Of a stretch of DNA of 7,720 nt, positions 1 through 6,237 are shown one piece after another. The stretch comes from Victivallales bacterium (GTDB lineage: Bacteria > Verrucomicrobiota > Lentisphaeria > Victivallales > Victivallaceae): contig JAHOYW010000370.1 in NCBI GenBank assembly GCA_019038735.1, forward strand, positions 1 to 7,720, given 5' to 3'. Each line of letters opens with the position of its first letter. Within the stretch, counting starts at the first letter, position 1. The position numbers and the translations under genes are program-made. The notes beneath the pieces are model-generated. The model was not told the DNA's origin. It did no database searches and saw nothing but the letters and a program-made list of their open reading frames with translations.

Positions 1-1126
1 CTATGGAACCAGTTAAAGCGAGACGCTGATTGCTTTTGACTACTTCGGGATGAATATGGTACATATAAAAACCTACAAAGAGCATTAGTATAAAGCTCCA
101 AGCCAGTTTTTTAATAATTTTCTGGACAGAATCGGTTTCCTCGAGACGGTTCTGGTATTCTTTAGCGTAAGTTGCTGTGCAATCAAGGTCTTTTTGTGTG
201 ATTTTTTGATTCATTGAGATGATTACGTCATTCTTCTGGACTTCAATTTTAACCGGAGTTATATTTTTCACCGCTTCCCGTTGCTTCAGCGCGAGCATCT
301 CAGAATCAAGACGCAAGTTTCCTTGTGAACCGATTATAATTTTAAAAGCTTTGACTAGAGTCTTCTGCAAAGAATCTCTCGCTTTGCCGGGAGAATAGTA
401 TTTAAGGACAATTTTTACAATCTGCTTTGCCGATTCCGCTGGATCAGGAATAAGTAAAGCCGCTTTGGGAAGCCTGTCGCGGTTGGCTGAATCAATTATC
501 CTGACTTGCTGACCAACTTTATAATTATTCTTCTCACTACGGCTGAATATTCCGGCACTTAAAACAGCCGTTAATTCTTTTGAAAATTGCTCGCGAGCTA
601 TTTTATTTTGAATCAACTGATAGACCAGATCTAAAGAGGGTGTATTCAATTCGTCCAGCAGAGCACCAAAATCTTTATCTCGAGGAGGCATTTTCTGTTT
701 ATTTTTGATGGCATTGGCGCGTGCCGCCACTAGCGCAAAGAATCCTTCGAGCAGTTCCTGCGGACGCTTAAAGGTACTGCTGACAATCTTAAAATAAAGT
801 GGAACGGATTCCCGGGCTTCTTTTCTGAGTTGCTTTGTTTTTTGATTATTTGTATAAACAAAAGAAAAATCCGCAAAAACAGTTTTTGGAGCCTGTTGGT
901 CCAGAATCAAAGGAGCGTTAACCGGACGCAAAGAAGGCAGAGTGAGCATCAAAGAGCAAACCGCCCAAAGGATAGCAAGCATAAACAAACCAAGCACTTT
1001 GGAGTGTTCCGCGGCGTCAGACAAAGGACTATCGGTGCGGCGTTTTCGTGATCCAAGCAGTCCACGTTGTTCCATGCGGCGTTTGTTCAGTTGTTTTTCA
1101 ATAAGATTTTTAAACCAGTTAAACAC
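1..1126 (-). CDS. 7TM-HD family phosphohydrolase (PgpH/YqfF-like), N-terminal part, truncated by the window edge
   Basis: I translated this frame by hand; it stays open for 375 codons to the left edge. Residues 1-43 are basic and cytoplasmic-looking, 44-63 form a first membrane helix (LGLFMLAILWAVCSLMLTL), about 70-325 are a soluble region, and 341-357 start a second membrane helix. The soluble part looks like the 7TMR-HDED extracellular domain: an early VFADFSFVYTN segment followed by a TE/R-type helix, and late on VQKNDVIISMNQKITQKDL, matching the family's 'V-x-K-G-E-x-I-x-x-G-x-x-I-T' hallmark. In characterised relatives (Listeria PgpH) the C-terminal HD domain hydrolyses cyclic di-AMP; here that domain and its metal ligands lie outside the window, so activity is inferred. 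The gene overlaps the end of phoH by 8 bp and is probably translationally coupled. The start is uncertain: GTG at 1126 has GAGGGG 10 nt upstream; an in-frame ATG at 1144 lacks a Shine-Dalgarno and would lengthen the overlap to 26 bp. Confidence 0.82.
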   Translation of the reverse strand, partial: MFNWFKNLIEKQLNKRRMEQRGLLGSRKRRTDSPLSDAAEHSKVLGLFMLAILWAVCSLMLTLPSLRPVNAPLILDQQAPKTVFADFSFVYTNNQKTKQLRKEARESVPLYFKIVSSTFKRPQELLEGFFALVAARANAIKNKQKMPPRDKDFGALLDELNTPSLDLVYQLIQNKIAREQFSKELTAVLSAGIFSRSEKNNYKVGQQVRIIDSANRDRLPKAALLIPDPAESAKQIVKIVLKYYSPGKARDSLQKTLVKAFKIIIGSQGNLRLDSEMLALKQREAVKNITPVKIEVQKNDVIISMNQKITQKDLDCTATYAKEYQNRLEETDSVQKIIKKLAWSFILMLFVGFYMYHIHPEVVKSNQRLALTGSI

Positions 1127-2090
1127 TTTCTTTTTTCCCCTCATGATAGGCGTTGATTATTTTTTCTACAAGCATGTGACGGACAACATCTTTTGAGCTG
1201 AACTCAGCTATGCCGATTTCTGGAATATCTCTAAGTATTTTTGCCGCGTGAACCAATCCTGAACTTTGTTTCTGTGGTAAATCTGTCTGTAAAGGATCTC
1301 CGGTAATTACACATTGAGAATCAAATCCCAAACGAGTTAAAAACATTAACATTTGTTCGGGAGTAGTGTTTTGAGCTTCATCAAGAATAATAAAAGCATT
1401 GTTTAAAGTTCTGCCACGCATAAATGCCAGTGGCGCGACTTCAATTACATTGCGTTCGATAAGCTCAGCGGCTTCATCAAAATCTAGCATGTCGTAGAGT
1501 GCGTCATACAGAGGACGTAAGTAAGGCATTATTTTTTCTTCAAGACTACCGGGGAGAAACCCCAAGTTTTCGCCGGCTTCTTTAGCTGGACGAGTTAGAA
1601 TAATACGCGCGTAATTACCTTGCAGTAGTTCCGATACAGCCATTGCCATAGCAAGATAAGTTTTTCCGGTTCCGGCGGGACCGATGCCAAAGGCAATATC
1701 ATTCTGGCGAATTGAACGTAAATAATTTAATTGAGCACGGCTTCGTGGAACAATATCCCGTTTTTTGGGGCCGACCTTTATTTTTTCAGAAAAAAGTTGT
1801 TTTAATTCACCGGCTGAGTCATTACTGAAAGCACGCAGGACTTGTTCAAAGTCATTTTGGTCAAGTTGGCGTTTGCGCAGTTGGCATACATTCGCGAGTT
1901 CATGGAAAAATTCTTTTGTGCGCTTTATTTTGTCTGCCTCACCGGTGATTTTAATCCAAAAATCCCGTGCGACTAAACTGACACCCAGTAGATTTTCTGT
2001 CAGTTTTAAGTTTCTCTGTGTACGACTCGCAAAAACTTCATGCAAAGTCATACCGTTTTCAAAATAAAATTTATTATCTTCATCCGTCAT
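1119..2090 (-). CDS. phoH: PhoH-like P-loop ATPase (PhoH/YbeZ family)
   Basis: The 323-residue length fits the bacterial PhoH/YbeZ family (about 310-350). The N-terminal ~110 residues resemble the small RNA-binding-like domain (VSLVARDFWIKITGEADKI) found in this family. The PhoH domain follows: Walker A GPAGTGKT at 137-144, the family block TRPAKEAGENLGFLPGSLEE at 166-185, PYLRPLYDALYD at 189-200, LAFMRGRTLNNAFIILDEAQ at 221-240 with Walker B D237/E238, and TGDPLQTDLP at 263-272. The family is a cytosolic ATPase linked to RNA metabolism and, as YbeZ, to the endoribonuclease YbeY; its exact reaction here is not shown by sequence. The last motif normally reads GD-x-(T/S)-Q; a Leu sits at the T/S place. 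The gene starts 26 bp after the lysM stop and overlaps the 7TM-HD gene. The start ATG has no good Shine-Dalgarno at normal distance (GGAG lies 17 nt away), consistent with coupling to the gene before it. Confidence 0.95.
   Translation of the reverse strand: MTDEDNKFYFENGMTLHEVFASRTQRNLKLTENLLGVSLVARDFWIKITGEADKIKRTKEFFHELANVCQLRKRQLDQNDFEQVLRAFSNDSAGELKQLFSEKIKVGPKKRDIVPRSRAQLNYLRSIRQNDIAFGIGPAGTGKTYLAMAMAVSELLQGNYARIILTRPAKEAGENLGFLPGSLEEKIMPYLRPLYDALYDMLDFDEAAELIERNVIEVAPLAFMRGRTLNNAFIILDEAQNTTPEQMLMFLTRLGFDSQCVITGDPLQTDLPQKQSSGLVHAAKILRDIPEIGIAEFSSKDVVRHMLVEKIINAYHEGKKESV
1137..1142 (-). promoter_or_regulatory. Ribosome binding site supporting a GTG start for the 7TM-HD gene
   Basis: GAGGGG on the minus strand lies inside the last codons of phoH, 10 nt before the GTG at 1126. 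It is the only purine-rich Shine-Dalgarno-like element near the possible starts. It overlaps the beginning of the ORF if the alternative ATG at 1144 is used, so it argues for the GTG start; the spacing is at the long end of normal. Confidence 0.5.
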
Positions 2091-2116
2091 CGTTGATGAA
2101 CTGAAAACTCCGTGTT

Positions 2117-2614
2117 TTATGGTAATGGAATCCGCAATGTCATTCCCGGCAGCACTCTGTTGGAGTCTTTGAGAATATCCGTGTTAGCGGCTTTTATTTT
2201 TCCCCATTTTCTACCGTCTTGATAAAGTTTTTTAGAAATACTCCAAAGAGTATCGTTCTTTTGAACAACATAAGCTTTGAATTTTTCATTTACATCAACA
2301 GTTGTTACTGTTTCAGATAATATTTTACCTTTTTTATCTTCAACAACTAGGTCTTCAACAATCACAGCTTCTTTATCTATTGTAGGCAAAGCATCTAACT
2401 CGGCAGGGATAAATTCAGTTGCGGGACTTTCGATTTTACCTTTTGTATTTGCGGGGGGAACTGTCTGCGGGCGTTTCCATGCGGGATAACTTTTTTTGAT
2501 ATAAGCTTCCCAACGTTTTTCTTCTGTCCCCAGTGGAGTTTCAGCCAGGCGCGGAGCACATCCGGCAGCGGCAATTAATAGAGCCAAAGCGGTCAAGCAG
2601 ATATAAGATTTCAT
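2117..2614 (-). CDS. LysM-domain lipoprotein
   Basis: This is a 165-residue exported protein. Residues 1-18 form a signal peptide with one Lys and a hydrophobic stretch ending in the lipobox AAGC, so Cys19 is the expected lipidated residue after signal peptidase II cleavage. Ala at -3 is allowed but less common than Leu. Residues 20-110 are a polar, Pro- and charge-rich linker without a recognised domain. Residues about 114-163 form one LysM domain (YVVQKNDTLWSISKKLYQDG ... NRVLPGMTLRIP), a fold that binds peptidoglycan glycan chains. I infer an outer-membrane- or periplasm-anchored peptidoglycan-binding protein; no catalytic domain is visible. The ATG start is supported by GGGAGT about 6 nt upstream. 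It is the first gene of the presumed lysM-phoH-7TM-HD unit and has its own candidate promoter. I do not recognise a named orthologue. Confidence 0.9.
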   Translation of the reverse strand: MKSYICLTALALLIAAAGCAPRLAETPLGTEEKRWEAYIKKSYPAWKRPQTVPPANTKGKIESPATEFIPAELDALPTIDKEAVIVEDLVVEDKKGKILSETVTTVDVNEKFKAYVVQKNDTLWSISKKLYQDGRKWGKIKAANTDILKDSNRVLPGMTLRIPLP

Positions 2615-2674
2615 TATTTTACTCCCATGTTTATTGTCTGATAAATCTTTACAAAGGGCATTTCCCTATATATT

Positions 2675-2702
2675 ACTATAAAGTAAAAGTTGATTAAAGC
2701 AA
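2675..2702 (-). promoter_or_regulatory. Candidate sigma70-type promoter for lysM-phoH-7TM-HD
   Basis: On the minus strand TTGCTT (2702-2697) and TATAGT (2680-2675) are separated by 16 bp. The -10 matches the consensus at five of six positions. Transcription would begin near 2668, giving a leader of about 54 nt. That leader would open with a small AGGG/CCCT stem-loop (2667-2655) close to its 5' end and reach the GGGAGT ribosome site of lysM. The element sits just after the fabF hairpin, where a new transcription unit is expected. Confidence 0.5.
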
Positions 2703-2703
2703 G

Positions 2704-2741
2704 CGACGGGAACACTAAAAAAACAAAAGTGTTACCCGTCG
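2704..2741 (-). terminator. Stem-loop after fabF, probable terminator
   Basis: The arms CGACGGG-AACACT (2704-2716) and AGTGTT-A-CCCGTCG (2728-2741) pair over 13 bp with a single unpaired base, closing an 11-nt A/T-rich loop. It starts 7 bp past the fabF stop codon. The following minus-strand bases (CTTGCTTTAATC) are only moderately T-rich, so it is not a textbook intrinsic terminator; it could also protect the 3' end of the fabF transcript. Its position before a candidate promoter supports an end-of-unit role. Confidence 0.6.
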
Positions 2742-2748
2742 ATTAAAA

Positions 2749-4005
2749 TCAGCCTTCAAAACGCTTAAATAAGAGTGCGCCATTGTGTCCGCCGAAACCT
2801 AAGTTTAAGTTCAATGCCACTTTGACATCTTTTTCCTTAGCCTTGTTTGGAGTGTAATCAAGATCACATTCAGGATCAGGGGTTTCGTAATTAATTGTTG
2901 GCGGGATCAGACCGCTTTGTATAGCTTTTAAGCAAGCGATAGATTCAAAACCTCCAGCGGCACCAAGTCCATGACCGGTAGTACCTTTGGTACTGCTAAT
3001 TGATACTGTTTCAGCAGCTTCGCCTAGAGCGCGTTTGATAGCTTTAGTTTCGTATTTATCATTCAAGCTGGTACTGGTACCATGCGCGTTGATGTAATCA
3101 ATATCTTCAGGATTGACTCCTGCATGACGCATTGCCATTGATATAGCGCGGGCAGCTCCGTCACCTTCAGGATTTGGAGAAGTGATATGAAAAGCATCGC
3201 CCGTCGCGCCGTAACCGACAACTTCAGCAAGTATGGTGGCACCACGCTTTTTCGCGTGTTCAAGTTCTTCAAGAACTAATACTCCAGCACCTTCAGACAT
3301 AACAAAACCATCACGATCAGCGTCAAAAGGACGACTTGCGTGCTGAGGATCATCATTTCTGGTGCTGAGGGCTTTCATTGAACTGAAACCCGCGAGTCCG
3401 ATTGGAACAATAGAGGCTTCAGAACCGCCGGCAACCATAATGTCGGCATCATCCCGTTTAATCATCCAAAGGGCTTCACCAATTGAGTGAGTGGCTGTCG
3501 CGCAAGCGGTTACCAGTCCCATATTTGGTCCCTGAGCGTTATAACGGATTGAAAGGTTGCCTGCAGATAAATCTCCAATCATCATCGGAATGAGCAATGG
3601 AGAAACTTTTCCGGGTCCGCGGGCATCAAGAATAGTCTGTTGTTTAGTTATTGTTCCCAATCCACCGATACCACTGGATGTAACTACTCCGACACGAGTC
3701 GGCTCGATTCCAGCTTCAGCGACATTTTTTCCTAATCCTGCCTGCGCCATGGCTTCATCAGCCGCGGCAATTGCGTATTGACAGAAAAGGTCAAGTCGTT
3801 TGGCTTCTTTGAATGGAATATATTGAGTGATATCGAAATCTTTAATCTCACCAGCAATACGAGTGCGGTACTCGGAAACGTCAAAACGAGTTATTGGACC
3901 AATTCCACAACGTCCATTGCTGATAGAATCCCAAAACGCGTCAACGCTTTTGCCGACGCAGGAGATTATACCTGTTCCAGTTATTACTACTCGTCTGTCA
4001 TTCAT
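2749..4005 (-). CDS. fabF: 3-oxoacyl-[acyl-carrier-protein] synthase II (KAS II)
   Basis: FabF carries out the elongating Claisen condensation of FAS II: acyl groups loaded on the active-site cysteine are joined to malonyl-ACP with loss of CO2. The protein has 418 residues, usual for FabF (about 410-420). The thiolase-fold catalytic triad is visible: Cys168 in VTACATATHS, His308 in NAHGTST and His345 in TTGHGLGAAG, with the supporting Lys340 in SSTKG. SRPFDADRDGFVMSEGAG (224-241) is also typical. Near the C-terminus the acyl-gate loop reads NLGFGGHN (401-408) rather than the usual NSFGFGGTN, so the first gate Phe is Leu402 while Phe404 is kept. The ATG start at 4005 has AGGAGT upstream at good spacing. 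The gene follows acpP in the common acpP-fabF order, but a terminator-like hairpin lies between them and leaves little room for a separate promoter. KAS I (FabB) is less likely given the order and motifs. Confidence 0.96.
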   Translation of the reverse strand: MNDRRVVITGTGIISCVGKSVDAFWDSISNGRCGIGPITRFDVSEYRTRIAGEIKDFDITQYIPFKEAKRLDLFCQYAIAAADEAMAQAGLGKNVAEAGIEPTRVGVVTSSGIGGLGTITKQQTILDARGPGKVSPLLIPMMIGDLSAGNLSIRYNAQGPNMGLVTACATATHSIGEALWMIKRDDADIMVAGGSEASIVPIGLAGFSSMKALSTRNDDPQHASRPFDADRDGFVMSEGAGVLVLEELEHAKKRGATILAEVVGYGATGDAFHITSPNPEGDGAARAISMAMRHAGVNPEDIDYINAHGTSTSLNDKYETKAIKRALGEAAETVSISSTKGTTGHGLGAAGGFESIACLKAIQSGLIPPTINYETPDPECDLDYTPNKAKEKDVKVALNLNLGFGGHNGALLFKRFEG

Positions 4006-4025
4006 TAAATGACTCCTGTTTGGTT

Positions 4026-4071
4026 AAAATATAAAAAAATGGGTCACGCCATTATTTTGATGTGACCCATT
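4026..4071 (-). terminator. Intrinsic-terminator-like hairpin between acpP and fabF
   Basis: A perfect 10-bp stem is formed by 4038-4047 (AATGGGTCAC) and 4062-4071 (GTGACCCATT), closing a 14-nt loop. Read on the minus strand it is followed directly by a run of T (4039-4033) and then ATATTTT. It lies 33 nt after the acpP stop codon and about 20 nt before the fabF start region. This is a good rho-independent terminator by form. As fabF follows so closely, it probably acts as a partial terminator or attenuator that makes acpP mRNA more abundant than fabF mRNA. Confidence 0.8.
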
Positions 4072-4104
4072 AGATAAGCAAATTATTTGCCTGGAATAAT
4101 ATAA

Positions 4105-4344
4105 TTATTCGCTGACCTGACTTGTGATATATTCAACAGCTTTACCAACTGTAGTCATTTTTTCAGCATCTTCATCAGGAATGTCTGCACCAAATTCTTC
4201 TTCCAAAGCCATAATCAATTCAACTTGATCCAAAGAGTCTGCACCGAGATCTTCGATGAATTTTGCGTCATCTGTGATTTGATCTTCTGAAACACCTAAC
4301 TGCTCTGCGATAATTTTTTGTACTTTGTCTGCAACTGAAGACAT
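4105..4344 (-). CDS. acpP: Acyl carrier protein
   Basis: This is the 79-residue acidic four-helix carrier protein of FAS II. Ser37 in the motif [12 protein letters not shown] (34-45) is the site where holo-ACP synthase adds 4'-phosphopantetheine, which then carries the growing acyl chain between FabD, FabF, FabG and other enzymes. Helix II and the recognition surface ([17 protein letters not shown]) are typical. The frame is open upstream as far as an ATG at 4494, but that would add 50 unrelated residues and overlap fabG; the start [10 protein letters not shown] at 4344 gives the family's usual length and is preceded by a strong GGAGGA site. It follows fabG after 127 bp and is followed by a terminator-like hairpin, which suggests that it has its own, high expression. 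Confidence 0.98.
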   Translation of the reverse strand: MSSVADKVQKIIAEQLGVSEDQITDDAKFIEDLGADSLDQVELIMALEEEFGADIPDEDAEKMTTVGKAVEYITSQVSE

Positions 4345-4350
4345 GATTTG

Positions 4351-4356
4351 TCCTCC
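4351..4356 (-). promoter_or_regulatory. Strong ribosome binding site that fixes the acpP start
   Basis: AAAAGGAGGACAAATC precedes the ATG at 4344 on the minus strand, with GGAGGA ending 6 nt before it. It is the strongest Shine-Dalgarno in the window and settles the internal ATG as the true start of acpP, in keeping with the high demand for this protein. Confidence 0.85.
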
Positions 4357-4415
4357 TTTTATTTGATTAATGTTTACTTTTACTTTAAGACTGCTATTAA
4401 AATAATCCCTTAACA

Positions 4416-4462
4416 TGCGACATTTTTTTGAAATTTCAAATCTTTTTTGAAATATTGTCGCA
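4416..4462 (-). other. Nested inverted repeat in the fabG-acpP spacer
   Basis: TGCGACA (4416-4422) and TGTCGCA (4456-4462) form a perfect 7-bp outer stem. The 33-nt interior is almost all A/T and holds a perfect 14-bp palindrome, TTTGAAATTTCAAA (4427-4440), plus a second copy of TTTTTTGAAAT near 4443-4453. On the minus strand no T run follows the outer stem, so it does not look like an intrinsic terminator. The rest of the spacer down to the acpP ribosome site is A/T-rich, and I could not pick a clear promoter in it. It may be a leader structure, an RNA processing site or an operator for acpP. Confidence 0.5.
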
Positions 4463-4471
4463 AAAAAGTAA

Positions 4472-5224
4472 TTACATGAGCATTCCGCCGTCAATATTGA
4501 TTACTTGACCAGTGACATAACTTGAGTCATCTGAGCAAAGAAAATAAACAACATTGGCAACATCTTCAGGTGTACCGCCGCGTTTCATAGGAATCACTGT
4601 CATGAATGCTTCAGTCGCCGCGTCAGAGAGTTTTCCGGTCATATCAGTCTGGATATAACCAGGAGCAACAGCGTTGACCTGAATATTACGAGTCGCGAAT
4701 TCTTTGGCAGTGGTTTTAGTTAAACCGATAACTCCTGCTTTGGAAGCAGAATAATTAGCTTGTCCGGCGTTACCCATGCGGCCAACAACAGAGGCGACGT
4801 TAACGATTTTACCTGTACGTGCTTTCATCATTGGGCGGCAAACAGCTTTTGTGAAGTTGAAAGTACCTTTGAGGTTCACAGCAATAACTAGATCCCAATC
4901 CTGTTCGCTCATGCGCATCATCAAAGTGTCACGAGTTACACCGGCGTTATTAACGAGAATATCGATTTTACCGAATTCTTTCATGACTGCGTCAATAGTT
5001 TCATTGGCACTGTCAAGTTTAGAGACATCAGCTGCGAAAGCAGCGGCTTCAACGCCTTTCCCTTTGAATTCATTAGCAGTTTCTTCGGCGACGTCAAGCA
5101 TGATGTCAACGATTGCCAGCTTTGCGCCTTCATCTGCGAGACGTTCACAAATTGCTTTCCCGATACCACGGGCTCCGCCTGTTACCAAAGCGACTTTCCC
5201 TTCCAAACGTTTTGCATTACTCAT
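4472..5224 (-). CDS. fabG: 3-oxoacyl-[acyl-carrier-protein] reductase
   Basis: FabG reduces 3-ketoacyl-ACP to 3-hydroxyacyl-ACP. It is a 250-residue classical short-chain dehydrogenase of normal length. Visible motifs are the nucleotide-binding TGGARGIG at 15-22, NNAG at 92-95, the catalytic Asn117 (VNLKG), Ser145 (NVASVVG), Tyr158 and Lys162 (YSASK), PGYIQTDM at 188-195, and the C-terminal [11 protein letters not shown]. Family members normally use NADPH; Arg19 in the glycine loop agrees, but Asp40 at the end of the second beta strand (LAIVDI) is a residue often linked to NADH preference. The ATG at 5224 has AAGGAA about 8 nt upstream. It is 20 bp after the fabD stop, so the two are co-transcribed. 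Identity as the FAS II reductase, rather than another SDR, rests on its place between fabD and acpP. Confidence 0.97.
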   Translation of the reverse strand: MSNAKRLEGKVALVTGGARGIGKAICERLADEGAKLAIVDIMLDVAEETANEFKGKGVEAAAFAADVSKLDSANETIDAVMKEFGKIDILVNNAGVTRDTLMMRMSEQDWDLVIAVNLKGTFNFTKAVCRPMMKARTGKIVNVASVVGRMGNAGQANYSASKAGVIGLTKTTAKEFATRNIQVNAVAPGYIQTDMTGKLSDAATEAFMTVIPMKRGGTPEDVANVVYFLCSDDSSYVTGQVINIDGGMLM

Positions 5225-5244
5225 TGCAATGTTCCTTATTGTTA

Positions 5245-6162
5245 TTAGTTGATTTCTAAATTATTAAGACTTTCAATGGAGTTAACATTGAAGTATTTGA
5301 TTTCTTTGTCGGTACGGCGTAAAAGCCCGGTCAAGACATTCCCCGGACCAAATTCTATCATAGTATCGCCACCCGCGGCGATCATTTGGCGAACACATTC
5401 TTCCCAGCGGACACTGCCGGCGACTTGAGCTGTCAAGTTGTCACGCAGTTCGTCAACGCTTCCCGCTACTGCGGCACTAAAGTTTTGGTAAACTGGAGTC
5501 TGTGGCATTTGCATTGGGGTATCTACGAGTATTTGGCTTAATTGTTCGCCTGCCGCCGCCATGAGTTTAGAGTGAAATGCTCCGGCAACTTTTAGCGGAA
5601 TAACTTTACGCATACCGCGGGCTTTGAGTTCCGCGACCGCGGCAGTGACTTTATCTTTTTCTCCGCTGATGACAATCTGTCCAGGGCTGTTGAAATTAGC
5701 AACTTGAATGCCGCATTCAGCGCAGACTTCTTTGATGACGGCTTCATCGCCACCTAGAACCGATGCCATGCCTCCAGAAGTTTCATTACAGGCAGCATCC
5801 ATTAATTCACCACGGCGGGCGATTAACTTAAGTCCGTCAGCAAAAGAAAAAGCTTCTCCGGCAAATAAAGCCGCGTATTCTCCGAGGCTCAATCCGGCGC
5901 AGGCAATTGCTTCCACGTCTGCAAATTTTTCTTTGAAAGTTGCCAGCGCGGCGCAACTCATAGTGTAAATTGCTGGTTGGCAATATTTACTCTCAGTTAA
6001 CTTTTCGGCAGGACCATCAAAACAAATGGTGCTAATTGACCAGCCTAATGCAGCATCGGCTTGATCAAATATATCTTTTGCGGCAGCACTTGATTCATAT
6101 AAATCACGCCCCATACCAACTGTTTGAGCCCCTTGCCCTGAAAAAACAAAAAAGCTTTTCAT
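5245..6162 (-). CDS. fabD: Malonyl-CoA:ACP transacylase
   Basis: FabD moves the malonyl group from CoA to ACP, supplying the extender unit of FAS II. The 305 residues match the family (about 300-315). Motifs seen: FSGQGAQ at 7-13 (oxyanion hole), the nucleophile Ser92 in GLSLGEYAAL (90-99), Arg117 in RRGELM, which binds the malonyl carboxylate, catalytic His197 in GAFHSKLM, Gln246 before VRWEE, and the closing FGPGNVLTGL (271-280). The residue before the nucleophile is Leu91, whereas most FabD proteins have His (GHSLGE). The ATG at 6162 has AAGGAA at 7-8 nt. It is the first gene of the fab cluster and lies 188 bp from the ABC exporter; neither fabH nor plsX, often found just before fabD, is present here. 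Confidence 0.97.
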   Translation of the reverse strand: MKSFFVFSGQGAQTVGMGRDLYESSAAAKDIFDQADAALGWSISTICFDGPAEKLTESKYCQPAIYTMSCAALATFKEKFADVEAIACAGLSLGEYAALFAGEAFSFADGLKLIARRGELMDAACNETSGGMASVLGGDEAVIKEVCAECGIQVANFNSPGQIVISGEKDKVTAAVAELKARGMRKVIPLKVAGAFHSKLMAAAGEQLSQILVDTPMQMPQTPVYQNFSAAVAGSVDELRDNLTAQVAGSVRWEECVRQMIAAGGDTMIEFGPGNVLTGLLRRTDKEIKYFNVNSIESLNNLEIN

Positions 6163-6204
6163 GTTTTTATTCCTTGATTAATTTGTTGAAATCCAATTTA
6201 AGGC

Positions 6205-6228
6205 ATCTAAGGTACAATACTTTTAGAT
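6205..6228. repeat. Inverted repeat overlapping the candidate fab promoter
   Basis: ATCTAA (6205-6210) and TTAGAT (6223-6228) are perfect inverted half-sites 12 bp apart. An inner GTA-CAA-TAC dyad (6212-6220) is almost concentric with them. The dyad covers the proposed -10 hexamer and much of the spacer, the usual place for a repressor operator. It does not match the FapR or FadR operator consensus closely enough to name the regulator. Confidence 0.4.
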
Positions 6229-6237
6229 AAAAAGCAA
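6209..6237 (-). promoter_or_regulatory. Candidate promoter of the fabD-fabG-acpP cluster
   Basis: On the minus strand TTGCTT (6237-6232) and TACCTT (6214-6209) are 17 bp apart. The -10 keeps the key first T, second A and last T but is otherwise weak. Transcription would start near 6202, about 40 nt before the fabD ATG. The -35 hexamer is the same as in the candidate promoter of lysM. The rest of the 188-bp gap (6163-6350) is A/T-rich, and I saw no convincing terminator for the ABC gene in it. Confidence 0.35.

Noticed and set aside
830..1196. Two overlapping plus-strand open frames opposite the 7TM-HD gene and the phoH end
   Set aside because: The minus frame encodes a recognisable 7TMR-HDED region through this stretch; the plus frames have no motifs or ribosome sites.
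4345..4494. Longer acyl carrier protein start at 4494 giving 129 residues
   Set aside because: The extra 50 residues do not belong to the ACP fold, overlap the end of fabG and cover the strong GGAGGA site that serves the ATG at 4344.
4776..5252. A 158-codon plus-strand open frame opposite fabG
   Set aside because: It lies wholly antisense to a clear fabG, shows no recognisable motif and has the composition expected of a shadow frame.
6205..6228. Naming the fab dyad as a FapR operator
   Set aside because: It contains a GTAC-like core but the half-sites and spacing do not fit the FapR consensus, and no fapR gene is visible.
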